A stretch of DNA of 64,000 nt from a virus. The notes below the pieces were generated by a model. That model worked only from the letters and a program-made list of their open reading frames with translations. It ran no database searches and was not told the DNA's origin. The stretch spans positions 1 to 64,000 of the IMG/VR virus record IMGVR_UViG_3300020583_000014; one strand, given 5' to 3'. Each line of letters opens with the position of its first letter. The first letter of the stretch is position 1. A program made the position numbers and the translations under genes. Of the stretch, positions 15,028-22,302 are shown piece after piece.

Positions 15028-15594
15028 TTACTGAACCCCCGTAACGTGACCCCAATTCTTACCTGATACTACTCTGCCAATCTGGTGGGCGCTAATATTA
15101 TAAAAAGGGGCTATCCTTTTCTGCGTCCAACCCCCCTTATAAAGGGTTCTTATGTTCAATACATCCTTATCCGTTAGCTTGCTACACCCAACCCTTTCTC
15201 CAAATGCCATACGCCCCTTTGAAAGAGCGTCTTGGGTATTATCCCTATAAGAACCTGGACTAAGGTGATCTGGGTTTATACAGGGTTGACTATCACAACT
15301 ATGAAGTAGGATTTTACCCTTAGGGACTGGACCATAAACCTGCTCATAAGAATATATGTGGGCTAAAACCCTAACCCCCCCAGTAAACTCGTACTGCCCA
15401 TACCCATCCTCTGAGGTTCGGCTACCCATCCATAACCAGCAGGTTTCAGTTTTATTAACATAGGTCCAGAACTTATCTGGGGTAGCTGCCCAATACAATC
15501 GGCGGCATAATTGGCTACAAAACTTCTTACCCTCCCTAAATCTTGAGGCCGGGGCCTCAAATATTCTATTGCATTCTAAGCAGGTACCTATCAC
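15028..15594 (-). CDS. HNH endonuclease with C-terminal DNA-binding region
   Basis: 188 residues. N-terminal zinc site C-x2-C ... C-x3-C (5-30), C-W-L-W (52-55), and the HNH core with H near 78, C-D-x2-C-I-N-P-D-H-L. The C-terminal 60 residues form a helix-turn-helix like that of free-standing homing endonucleases. The start lies 6 nt after a degenerate 23-bp repeat and inside the 3' end of the next nuclease gene, so it may be an inserted gene. Confidence 0.85.
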   Translation of the reverse strand: MIGTCLECNRIFEAPASRFREGKKFCSQLCRRLYWAATPDKFWTYVNKTETCWLWMGSRTSEDGYGQYEFTGGVRVLAHIYSYEQVYGPVPKGKILLHSCDSQPCINPDHLSPGSYRDNTQDALSKGRMAFGERVGCSKLTDKDVLNIRTLYKGGWTQKRIAPFYNISAHQIGRVVSGKNWGHVTGVQ

Positions 15595-16229
15595 ATTTCC
15601 TCCGCTGTAGTTAATACGGACCCGGTTTCCATATTTAGCCTGTACTGGGAATAATCTACTAGAACTGCCCAGTTGGTATCAATCTCGGCTTGCGTAAACT
15701 CTACCTCATAGACCTGATAAATGGGGGTGATTGGGTACTTATAATCCCCACATATATAAAGGATATAGATGCGTGCGAACCGAGTGCCCAGCCCTTTGCA
15801 ATAAGCCTTTAGCTGGGTAAGCCACATCCATTGTGTCTTTAGATCATGCTTGGCACTCTTATAGGTACATTTAACTTCATGCACCACCAACTCAAATCCC
15901 CTTGATCCCAGCAGGACTCTATCAACTGATTCACCATCAGGAGACATATATACCCCCTGCAATAGTATCTCCCCAGGATGGTCAGTCACCCCCTCAAGGG
16001 TAGGAATCAAATGTTCTTCCCAGGCCAAACCTATTCGCATTCTAAGTATCACATTTGGATCAGTAATCTCCCGTGCATCCACAAGGCTAAGGTCTTCTAC
16101 CCACTTCTTATCCAGGAATCCTACCTCAACCGCCAGAGAGCGGATGATATTAGATACATGCAGACCCTCTGAGCGGGGGGTCTTAGAGGGAGGTAAAGTG
16201 AGCGGGGTGGTGATGTCTAAAATAGTCAT
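15591..16229 (-). CDS. PD-(D/E)XK nuclease (Cas4/exonuclease-like)
   Basis: 212 residues. Conserved features of the fold: G-L-A-W-E near 69, D-R-V-L near 103 and E-V-K near 119, with a helix carrying Q near 135. Phage proteins of this type work as 5'-3' exonucleases with Sak4-type recombinases. The ATG lies 4 nt after a 23-bp repeat with no Shine-Dalgarno sequence. Confidence 0.75.
   Translation of the reverse strand: MTILDITTPLTLPPSKTPRSEGLHVSNIIRSLAVEVGFLDKKWVEDLSLVDAREITDPNVILRMRIGLAWEEHLIPTLEGVTDHPGEILLQGVYMSPDGESVDRVLLGSRGFELVVHEVKCTYKSAKHDLKTQWMWLTQLKAYCKGLGTRFARIYILYICGDYKYPITPIYQVYEVEFTQAEIDTNWAVLVDYSQYRLNMETGSVLTTAEEM
15601..15623. repeat. 23-bp dispersed repeat, copy 7 (degenerate)
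   Basis: Reads TGTAGTTAATACG at the core, two changes from the consensus. It encodes G-S-V-L-T-T at the end of the PD-(D/E)XK gene and precedes the HNH start. Confidence 0.6.
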
Positions 16230-16233
16230 TTTG

Positions 16234-16256
16234 TGGTATGTACTTAATACAGACCC
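16234..16256. repeat. 23-bp dispersed palindromic repeat, copy 8
   Basis: Core TGTACTTAATACA, 4 nt before the PD-(D/E)XK start on the minus strand. Confidence 0.9.
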
Positions 16257-16262
16257 TATTTG

Positions 16263-16286
16263 AAGGGGGGTTTTTAGGCCCCCCTT
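16263..16286. terminator. Stem-loop after the 16293 gene
   Basis: AAGGGGGG (16263-16270) pairs with CCCCCCTT (16279-16286). There is no T-run beyond the stem on the minus strand, so termination is uncertain; it could instead slow or protect the transcript end. Confidence 0.5.
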
Positions 16287-16292
16287 GTGAGG

Positions 16293-17210
16293 TTAGGGGA
16301 TTAGTACTACCCTATCCCCCTCTATTTTGTATCCCCATTCGTTAAGAAGGGTATTAAGGGTATCATCGGACCCAAAATACTGATCCATGAGAGCTTGCCC
16401 GCTGGGGTGTGTTTTGATATCTTTGAATACACCCATGCGGAGAGACGCCTTTGCTAACCCATTTGGATTGGCTTCCAGCATCCCAGCAATCTTACTGGGG
16501 ATATCAATATCGTCGGATTGTGGTGCTGGGACCGAGGTAGCCTTGGGTGGTGGGGGTAGCTTCCCTACATCAGCCTTAGTAAGTGTAACCTTCTCCCCTA
16601 CTGGGGCATTCCCATTAGACTGCCAAGGGGCAGAGATTACCTCCGCTACCACTGGTATCTTTTTGGGGGCAGAGGGGGCTTGGGCTACCTCTGCAAGAGC
16701 ATTCTGACTCCTTTTGTATTCTGTGCGGCTCTCAGGCTCAAGTATGCCCTGCATACGGGCTACTAATCCATCAACGAATCCAAGATCATCCCCACCAAAA
16801 TCATCGGGGAATGTAACTGTATCATGTAGACTCTTTACCAACATCTGAAAGTTAGAGCCCTCATACATTGGGGATGCAGGCCCCCCTGGAACTAGGATAA
16901 GTGTCTTACCCTTTGTAGCTGGGTCAGGTTGGTAAGTTAGGTGGGCATTCTTACCTGCGCTGTAATGTACATATTTCTTCTCCTCCTCTTTGGTAGCCCC
17001 GCCTTGTGGCTCCATAATTATCTGACAATCAAGGAATGGAGCCCCTACTGGAGTCCCATCCTTTTTTGTGTATTGGTGCATCTTCCATTGTGCATCCCTC
17101 CAAAGGTATATGCCATCGGGTAGAAATCCACCCTCTGAAAAGTCCTCTAGACGTAAAAAGCTAACCCTTTGTGGCTGGGCTGCTGGTGCTTTGCGTATTG
17201 GCGCTGCCAT
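16293..17210 (-). CDS. Hypothetical replication-operon protein, possible ssDNA-binding
   Basis: 305 residues. Residues 15-165 look like one globular beta-rich domain; 170-230 are Pro/Ala-rich and flexible; 230-305 are a second helical domain. Position between nuclease, recombinase and helicase genes and the linker-plus-tail design fit a single-strand DNA-binding protein, but no diagnostic motif was seen. Confidence 0.55.
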   Translation of the reverse strand: MAAPIRKAPAAQPQRVSFLRLEDFSEGGFLPDGIYLWRDAQWKMHQYTKKDGTPVGAPFLDCQIIMEPQGGATKEEEKKYVHYSAGKNAHLTYQPDPATKGKTLILVPGGPASPMYEGSNFQMLVKSLHDTVTFPDDFGGDDLGFVDGLVARMQGILEPESRTEYKRSQNALAEVAQAPSAPKKIPVVAEVISAPWQSNGNAPVGEKVTLTKADVGKLPPPPKATSVPAPQSDDIDIPSKIAGMLEANPNGLAKASLRMGVFKDIKTHPSGQALMDQYFGSDDTLNTLLNEWGYKIEGDRVVLIP

Positions 17211-17379
17211 CTACTTCTCCTTTTTCATTTTCTTCTTCTGCGTGTGCTAACATGTGCTGCAAAAGTACGATTTGATCGGCTGGACTTATCCGTATCGTAC
17301 TCACCCTTATCTGATCGGTATCCGATGGCCGGATGGCTACTAACTGCATGGTGCCATCCCGGTTAAAGTTTACCGTCAA
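17161..17379 (-). CDS. Small hypothetical protein
   Basis: 72 residues from a TTG start (an ATG at 17349 would give 62). It overlaps the next gene by 50 nt. Beta-rich first half and a polar, disordered tail. Function unknown. Confidence 0.45.
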   Translation of the reverse strand: MTVNFNRDGTMQLVAIRPSDTDQIRVSTIRISPADQIVLLQHMLAHAEEENEKGEVDGSANTQSTSSPATKG

Positions 17380-17402
17380 AAGTCTACGTTCACTTTCGCT
17401 TA

Positions 17403-17660
17403 TTACCGTAACTTACCTCCTGTTGCTTTGGTTAGATCCGCCACATTATAAGAGGTTGTATGGACTATAGGGGTAGCATAGGTTACAGCCATTCCCAAGT
17501 TTCCCCCATCAACATTAGCTTGATTAGCCCAGTTGAGGGGAGAATCTATTATATCTTCCGATATAAAATTGGATACCGCCGCCTGCCCTAATGGACTTCT
17601 AGTTAATACCCCCGCTGGTCTTAGTATTGGATTACGCCGTTCCTGTTGATTACCAGAAAC
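17403..17660 (-). CDS. Open frame without clear start
   Basis: A long open frame fills the gap between two small genes and has normal codon use, but no ATG, GTG or TTG with a ribosome site was found near its 5' end. The only ATG is 29 codons before the stop. It may use a rare start or be a remnant. The coordinates mark the open frame, not a proven gene. Confidence 0.3.
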   Translation of the reverse strand, partial: VSGNQQERRNPILRPAGVLTRSPLGQAAVSNFISEDIIDSPLNWANQANVDGGNLGMAVTYATPIVHTTSYNVADLTKATGGKLR

Positions 17661-17662
17661 GG

Positions 17663-17866
17663 CTAAGCGAAAGGGCGTACTAAGACTTGGGCTTTGCTCA
17701 TATCAATCCCAGTTGGGGCGTCTCCTCCTATTACCGCTGCAATCGCGGCTGATTGTTCGTTGGTGGCTATAACAGCCTTCGGACCGAAGACAAGCTTCTC
17801 GGTTGCACCTTCTTCGGCCTCCTTCTTTGTCGGGCGTTCAATGATCGCTACTTCAAATAGTGGCAA
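17663..17866 (-). CDS. Small conserved-looking phage protein
   Basis: 67 residues, TTG start 8 nt after GGAG. The pattern (short basic strand, E-K-L-V-F-G-P, Ala-rich helix, final V-L-V-R-P-F) is typical of small phage structural or replication accessory proteins. No function. Confidence 0.6.
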   Translation of the reverse strand: MPLFEVAIIERPTKKEAEEGATEKLVFGPKAVIATNEQSAAIAAVIGGDAPTGIDMSKAQVLVRPFA

Positions 17867-17867
17867 G

Positions 17868-18038
17868 TTACTTCTCCTTTTCTATAAACTCAATTTTAGG
17901 TTTTATTGAGGGCCGTCTTTGGTTTAGGTAATGTACAGCAAACCTAACTATCTCAGATTTGGTAACTCCCTTATAGTAGTCAACCAACTGATCCATAAGC
18001 CCAGGTTCCAACTGGATAGATGTCTTCTCATACTTCAT
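17868..18038 (-). CDS. Ribbon-helix-helix regulator (Arc/CopG-like)
   Basis: 56 residues, shorter than the usual cut-off. A basic N-terminal strand (K-T-S-I-Q-L-E, 5-11), a helix and S-E-I-V-R-F-A-V (about 28-35) fit the ribbon-helix-helix fold, which binds palindromic operators as dimers. ATGA overlap with the helicase stop; followed by GGAG for the next gene. A candidate reader of one of the two repeated operators. Confidence 0.7.
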   Translation of the reverse strand: MKYEKTSIQLEPGLMDQLVDYYKGVTKSEIVRFAVHYLNQRRPSIKPKIEFIEKEK

Positions 18039-19588
18039 AATTTTGGTGGGGGAGGGGGAGCCACTTGTAACTTTCTGAAAAATTGGTGAAATGTACGTGG
18101 CGCAAAATGCCCATACTTACCCCGCGCCCACTCGATATTGTCATCAATGATGAACGACTCTCCTCGATCCGATTTAGACCGCATGATCCGGCCTATTGTC
18201 TGTACCAAGGTCTGCATCATCTTATAAGGACCATACTCCGGGTCCGCTGCCTGCCGTGCCTGTACAATCTTGGAGCGGCCATCCTGGAAAGGTACCTTGA
18301 GAAGTATCTGGTATTCTGCCTCCTTTCCAGCGAAGTCAAATCCAGTATTTATGCTGGGGCTTGCCAGTACAGCCGGGGGGCCTGATGCCTTAAACAGGTC
18401 AATAGCATCCGTAACCGATTCCCCCTTTGTATTCACTATCATTCTGGGACTGTATTTAGTACACGCCAACATTTCCTCTAGCCGCTTCCAGGAGACTGTA
18501 TGGATAAGCCCCTTTCTATCCCCCCTACGGCCCATGATCTGATCTGCCCGTAGGTATAAAAGGGATAGGTCTGTCTGCTTATGGTCATTCCGCATAGTAG
18601 GAATCCAATATGTAGGGCAGCGGGAGGCATCAAAGTCTGAAGGGTACTCAAAGAAATCAAACCTCTCCTGGGGCACCCCAAGCATGTACATGGTCTTGGG
18701 CCGGATTGTGGCGGATACCATTATGATACGGGGGATACGGCAGAACAGTTTAAGTTCTGCGTACCGGGCAGGGCGGATAGGGTCGAACTGCCAGCCTACA
18801 TCCCTGATCTCTTCTCCTATCCAGTCCTGGGGGGAAGCTGTTGAGAGGGTAAGTAGCCGCTGCTGAAGGTTAATAAGATGGGAGTATTCTTTAATCCAGG
18901 CTGGCTTAGGGTTAGCACATGCTATCTTGATTGTTGCAGCCTCCAGAGCAATAGTACAAACTATGTGGGCACTCTTAGCCCAGCGTTTCCAGTTCCAAAA
19001 CTCATCAGCCTCAGTCCCATCTAAGAAAGGTAACCGTAGAGCTTCAATCTCCTTATGGTGGAGAAGTATTTGCATGTGATTAGCAAGAGCCTCAGGAGCC
19101 TCATGACCCTCATCACATATAAGTTGCTCAAAGTTGGAGAAAGGGGAGTCATCCTTACGGGTTACGAACCACTTGGAATAATTAGTAACACCAAGAGGGG
19201 CTACCCTAAGACGCATTTCTGCGGAACTGTAGGGGCACGATACAGAGCCCCAATAAGGGCATCGCCCCACCCTACCATCCTCACAGGTATAGTCCTCCCG
19301 TAGTTCACATTGATAGTTTGAGCGCCCACGGATCTCTACCATCCCACAGGATGAAAAATCCTGGAGGTATTGATCCATTAACCCCTTAGTAGAGGTTAGA
19401 ATAATAGTTCTTTTCTTGGAGGCTAATGCGGTAGCAACTACGGCAGGGCTCTTTCCGAATCCGGTCGGAGCACAGAATACTGAGGATCTTTTGGGGGAGT
19501 TGAGGAGGGAGTTAATACCTTGTTCTTGATTAGTTCTCCAGGAGGAGAATTTCTTGGGCAACCCAATACTTTCGGGGGTAATTATCAT
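18035..19588 (-). CDS. XPD/DinG-like Fe-S superfamily 2 helicase
   Basis: 517 residues from ATG at 19588; TTG at 19600 overlaps the -10 box. Q-motif-like N-terminus, Walker A A-P-T-G-F-G-K-S near 40, four Cys with spacing C-x8-C-x7-C-x8-C (about 91-117) that fit an Fe-S cluster, D-E-G-H box near 158, S-A-T near 285 and Q-x2-G-R-x2-R near 455. These are 5'-3' DNA helicases. A 23-bp repeat copy lies inside the second helicase domain, in a different frame from the other copies. Last coding bases overlap the RHH gene. Confidence 0.85.
   Translation of the reverse strand: MIITPESIGLPKKFSSWRTNQEQGINSLLNSPKRSSVFCAPTGFGKSPAVVATALASKKRTIILTSTKGLMDQYLQDFSSCGMVEIRGRSNYQCELREDYTCEDGRVGRCPYWGSVSCPYSSAEMRLRVAPLGVTNYSKWFVTRKDDSPFSNFEQLICDEGHEAPEALANHMQILLHHKEIEALRLPFLDGTEADEFWNWKRWAKSAHIVCTIALEAATIKIACANPKPAWIKEYSHLINLQQRLLTLSTASPQDWIGEEIRDVGWQFDPIRPARYAELKLFCRIPRIIMVSATIRPKTMYMLGVPQERFDFFEYPSDFDASRCPTYWIPTMRNDHKQTDLSLLYLRADQIMGRRGDRKGLIHTVSWKRLEEMLACTKYSPRMIVNTKGESVTDAIDLFKASGPPAVLASPSINTGFDFAGKEAEYQILLKVPFQDGRSKIVQARQAADPEYGPYKMMQTLVQTIGRIMRSKSDRGESFIIDDNIEWARGKYGHFAPRTFHQFFRKLQVAPPPPPKL
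18446..18468. repeat. 23-bp dispersed palindromic repeat, copy 9
   Basis: Core TGTATTTAGTACA inside the helicase gene. It is read in another frame here (A-C-T-K-Y-S-P), unlike the other intragenic copies. Confidence 0.85.
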
Positions 19589-19599
19589 GGACAATAACA

Positions 19600-19628
19600 A
19601 TCATATAACAATATTGCCGGGATGTCAA
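19600..19628 (-). promoter_or_regulatory. Promoter of the replication operon
   Basis: Minus strand TTGACA (19628-19623), 17-nt spacer, TATGAT (19605-19600). The helicase ATG at 19588 is 11 nt further, so the leader would be very short. No copy of the 15-bp operator here. Confidence 0.75.
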
Positions 19629-19631
19629 CTA

Positions 19632-19895
19632 TCACGCGGCATTTCTATGCCTATTTTTCTCGGATATTGCGTCAATTAAATCCTCCATTGACATTCCCAA
19701 AGCTTCAGCTATTAACCGTAATACGCGGGCACTTCCCTTGGATTGGCCGCTAAAAATACGGGATAGATACCCAATATTCACTCCCGTTTTATGTCCTATT
19801 TTGGTTAGGCTAATGCGGGCTCCACAGAGTATAGGGCTACTTGAGGTTGGGTGTTCGGCAATACAATAAAAAGGGCCTTCCTGGACAGTTCTCAT
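19632..19895 (-). CDS. Xre-family helix-turn-helix repressor
   Basis: 87 residues. Residues 28-82 have the Xre/Cro fold: L-T-K-I-G-H-K-T-G-V-N-I-G-Y-L-S-R-I-F-S-G as helix-turn-helix, then L-R-L-I-A-E-A-L-G-M and a closing helix. Its own promoter overlaps the 15-bp operator shared with the divergent 19951 gene and with four other promoter regions, so it is the best candidate for the factor that binds it. The transcript should start at the ATG. Confidence 0.8.
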   Translation of the reverse strand: MRTVQEGPFYCIAEHPTSSSPILCGARISLTKIGHKTGVNIGYLSRIFSGQSKGSARVLRLIAEALGMSMEDLIDAISEKNRHRNAA

Positions 19896-19901
19896 ATCTT
19901 A

Positions 19902-19930
19902 ATCATACCATGCTATTGACAAATAAGCAA
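19902..19930 (-). promoter_or_regulatory. Leaderless promoter of the Xre gene
   Basis: Minus strand TTGCTT (19930-19925), 17-nt spacer, TATGAT (19907-19902), then 6 nt and the ATG at 19895. The -35 is the other half of the TTGACAAATAAGCAA operator. Confidence 0.7.
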
Positions 19931-19944
19931 TTGGGAGTTATAAT
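19916..19944 (+). promoter_or_regulatory. Leaderless promoter with 15-bp operator
   Basis: TTGACA (19916-19921), 17-nt spacer and TATAAT (19939-19944), both perfect, then exactly 6 nt to the ATG at 19951. The operator TTGACAAATAAGCAA serves both divergent promoters. Confidence 0.85.
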
Positions 19945-19950
19945 GTGTTT

Positions 19951-20355
19951 ATGAGATTAAGTGAAGCAATCCGGTTAGGGTCCTTACTGGGACCACAGGC
20001 ATTTGGAACCCTGGCTGATATGCTTGGGGGCACTTGTGCCCTGGGTTCGGCTGCAAAAGCTATGGGTATACAAATTACAACGGCTTATGAAGCTGAAGAT
20101 ACCCTAAAAGAACTTTTCCCCATATTTGAGTGTGAACAAGAACCCCCAGTACCAATGCCTGTGGTTGACTTGTATACGATAATAATGGAGCTTAATGATG
20201 CATATCGCTGGAGCCGGGAGAGAATAGCTGATTGGGTGGAGTTCATTGAGAAAGCTGAAGAGGCCAAAACAGGGCGTGTATTAAATACAGACCCTATTTC
20301 AGAGCCTACCGCCCCCTATACTCCTGATCTGGTTTGTAGCCTACTCCACCAATAG
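19951..20355 (+). CDS. Small conserved phage protein
   Basis: 134 residues from ATG at 19951 (a GTG at 19945 abuts the -10 box and is rejected). N-terminus M-R-L-S-E-A-I-R-L-G with T-C-A-L-G-S-A-A near 34 is a pattern seen in small bacterial and phage hypothetical proteins. The C-terminal linker carries G-R-V-L-N-T-D-P, encoded by a 23-bp repeat. Function unknown; controlled with the Xre gene. Confidence 0.65.
   Translation: MRLSEAIRLGSLLGPQAFGTLADMLGGTCALGSAAKAMGIQITTAYEAEDTLKELFPIFECEQEPPVPMPVVDLYTIIMELNDAYRWSRERIADWVEFIEKAEEAKTGRVLNTDPISEPTAPYTPDLVCSLLHQ
20272..20294. repeat. 23-bp dispersed palindromic repeat, copy 10
   Basis: Core TGTATTAAATACA in the 3' part of the 19951 gene, in frame as V-L-N-T-D-P. 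Confidence 0.92.
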
Positions 20356-20611
20356 CAGCATGGTTGGTCCTGGAGAAATAAAACCCAACCACAGTACCGA
20401 ACGCGACTGAGAATATAGTGGGTATCTGGAATTGGGGGTCTTTAACAGCTAGATATCCAGCTACTCCTAGAGTAGCAAATACCACGAATAGCGCTATTGT
20501 AGCTTGGGTCCTTTCCCATATGAGATTTATACGGCGCTGCCCTTCATGGGTCAAATCCTGCTGTGTTGTAGTTGTGGGGGGTAGAGGGCGGTCTGTTAGG
20601 GGTAGGCTCAT
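20306..20611 (-). CDS. Two-helix membrane protein, holin candidate
   Basis: 101 residues from ATG at 20611 (a TTG at 20620 overlapping the upstream stop is the alternative). Two transmembrane segments (about 38-60 and 65-85) separated by a short turn, a basic C-terminus and location beside lytic enzymes suggest a holin. It overlaps the convergent 19951 gene by 50 nt. Confidence 0.55.
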   Translation of the reverse strand: MSLPLTDRPLPPTTTTQQDLTHEGQRRINLIWERTQATIALFVVFATLGVAGYLAVKDPQFQIPTIFSVAFGTVVGFYFSRTNHAAIGGVGYKPDQEYRGR

Positions 20612-20616
20612 TGTAA

Positions 20617-20970
20617 TCAAACCATACCATCCTTATGAATTGGGTCTGCGGGGGTGATAGGAATAATAGGGGCTACAGGGACTATTTTCTCAGATACAAT
20701 AGGGGCATTAGCTATAATATCACGGGCCTGCTGTAATACGGGCTTAGGAACCATGACGGATTCATGCCCGTTCATGGTATTCTGACTTTGTATACGCTGT
20801 CCTACTGCATACTGAATAACCCCCAGAAACCATCTCCCAATATCACTTTTAGGCATTGGGAACGTGTTTACTGCATGGCCCAGTAACCCTATAAACGTGG
20901 ACCCTGATATGAAGTAAATAACATGGGTGGTGAAGTTATCAAATAGGGTTGTTGGATCGTAATTGGTCAT
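20617..20970 (-). CDS. Membrane protein, holin-like candidate
   Basis: 117 residues, starting in an ATGA overlap. One or two hydrophobic segments in the first 40 residues and a Pro/Ile-rich C-terminal tail. In the lysis region between the lipase and the holin candidate. Confidence 0.5.
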   Translation of the reverse strand: MTNYDPTTLFDNFTTHVIYFISGSTFIGLLGHAVNTFPMPKSDIGRWFLGVIQYAVGQRIQSQNTMNGHESVMVPKPVLQQARDIIANAPIVSEKIVPVAPIIPITPADPIHKDGMV

Positions 20971-21638
20971 TTAATTCCTAGGTTAACTAAAGCTTGGCGA
21001 TATAAAGGCAGGTGGTGGAAATTTAACGGACCCCAATCTGGCTGGGGGCCTGCGCTTCCCGGTGGAGCACATACATCTACCAAACCTGCCGGGTGAACAT
21101 ACATCTCCGGGGGGAATGATAGGGGGACGGCTGTTACCTCATCCACGCTTTTATCGTCCCCGTTGCGGTAGCTTGCAGCAGGCACCACTGATATCATATC
21201 CGCTAATTTACCAAATCCAGGCTTGGGCTCCCCAAAGTTTACCCGCCGTATGGGGGCTACTCCATCTAACATCATAAGGGCCGTTAGAATACATGCACGC
21301 CCCGCCCCGAGTGAGTGACCCGACACGCGGTAGGGGGGATCTATGCATCTCTTCATCTCTGCCCATGTTTCGGGAAGTCCCACGTAGAATCCAGGATGTA
21401 CGGGTCCCATAAGGGAATGCCCGAATGGGTTAGCAAAGGCATAGAAATCCCTAAGCCAATCTAGGAAATTAGACGACCCCCTGAGGTATATATCCATTAC
21501 CCCATCGGGGGCTCGTAGGGCTCCCCATGCTATACCATGATCCCCCTGTCCCAAATCCCCCTGCTCCCACCACCCAGGCTCTCCCTTCCAGGAATAGAGC
21601 TTTATAAGGTTATCACAGATATAGAGATCAGAAATCAT
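20967..21638 (-). CDS. Class 3 lipase-like alpha/beta hydrolase
   Basis: 223 residues. The nucleophile elbow G-H-S-L-G-A-G lies near residue 105, with an oxyanion region near 50-65, an Asp near 165 and a C-terminal His (N-F-H-H-L-P-L) near 208, as in the Ser-Asp-His triad of class 3 lipases. No signal peptide. Position among lysis genes suggests attack on host membrane lipids, as proposed for other phage lipases, but the substrate is unknown. Confidence 0.75.
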   Translation of the reverse strand: MISDLYICDNLIKLYSWKGEPGWWEQGDLGQGDHGIAWGALRAPDGVMDIYLRGSSNFLDWLRDFYAFANPFGHSLMGPVHPGFYVGLPETWAEMKRCIDPPYRVSGHSLGAGRACILTALMMLDGVAPIRRVNFGEPKPGFGKLADMISVVPAASYRNGDDKSVDEVTAVPLSFPPEMYVHPAGLVDVCAPPGSAGPQPDWGPLNFHHLPLYRQALVNLGIK

Positions 21639-21904
21639 GGGGTCTTCACCTGAGCTTGTGCTGCTTTAATACCTGCTGCATACCCAGCGGCTACTGCGGA
21701 ACTGAGTTGCTGTAATTGGGCTACGGTGGTAACCCCAGAGGCCGGGATAGATCCCAGTACCCCCTCTAGAGCCGTGACCATAGGGCCAAGCGGGGGATCT
21801 AGCAAATCTATGATAGGCTCTGCTGCCTTTAGGCCCACATCGAGCCATTGGGCTACATGTCCCAAATCCTTACCAACTGCACCCAGCACAGACCTAAGTG
21901 ACAT
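21635..21904 (-). CDS. Small helical protein in lysis region
   Basis: 89 residues, start overlapped by the upstream gene and stop overlapping the lipase start. Hydrophobic Ala/Leu/Gly helices without a clear membrane span. Function unknown. Confidence 0.55.
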   Translation of the reverse strand: MSLRSVLGAVGKDLGHVAQWLDVGLKAAEPIIDLLDPPLGPMVTALEGVLGSIPASGVTTVAQLQQLSSAVAAGYAAGIKAAQAQVKTP

Positions 21905-22271
21905 TTTCTACCTCAGCGGGTACTTCTAGGGCTACTGCCACAGGTATCCCCGGTTCAAAGCCGCCCCATTCACATACGTGTTGTAGGTAAATATCTGGTT
22001 CATTATCACCATCCCCTCTGGGAGCCTGCCTTTCTTCTATCATCTGTTGGATAGTAAGACCCTCAGCGGACCATATCTCTAATTGCCGGTCAGCATCCTC
22101 CCACCCATGCTCTATTGTATCAATAACCCCTATACCATTGGGGTCATGGGGGTGGTGGGAATGAGGACTATGGCGAAGGTCCAAGGGATTGTTGTAAAGG
22201 GTAGGAACTTTGCCTGGAATACCGTAACCCTCTTGTTTTGCCATCACTTGCGCTAGTTTATACTTGGTCAT
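21894..22271 (-). CDS. Lysozyme-like lytic enzyme (endolysin candidate)
   Basis: 125 residues. Pattern of small phage muramidase/transglycosylase domains: A-x-x-K-Q-E-G-Y near 10-16 (possible catalytic Glu), Y-N-N-P-L-D-L-R near 26, then I-E-H-G-W-E-D-A and T-I-Q-Q-M-I, and Y-L-Q-H-V near the end. No signal peptide. The ATG lies 5 nt after a 23-bp repeat with no Shine-Dalgarno sequence. Confidence 0.65.
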   Translation of the reverse strand: MTKYKLAQVMAKQEGYGIPGKVPTLYNNPLDLRHSPHSHHPHDPNGIGVIDTIEHGWEDADRQLEIWSAEGLTIQQMIEERQAPRGDGDNEPDIYLQHVCEWGGFEPGIPVAVALEVPAEVENVT

Positions 22272-22276
22272 ATTTT

Positions 22277-22299
22277 GGGTGTGTACTAAATACAGACCC
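22277..22299. repeat. 23-bp dispersed palindromic repeat, copy 11
   Basis: Core TGTACTAAATACA, between the spike-like gene end and the lytic enzyme start. Confidence 0.92.
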
Positions 22300-22302
22300 T
22301 AT

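Noticed and set aside
5143-20000. A DatZ-like dATPase
   Set aside because: I looked for HD-domain proteins in the replication region and found none; Z-genome status is therefore left as a hypothesis.
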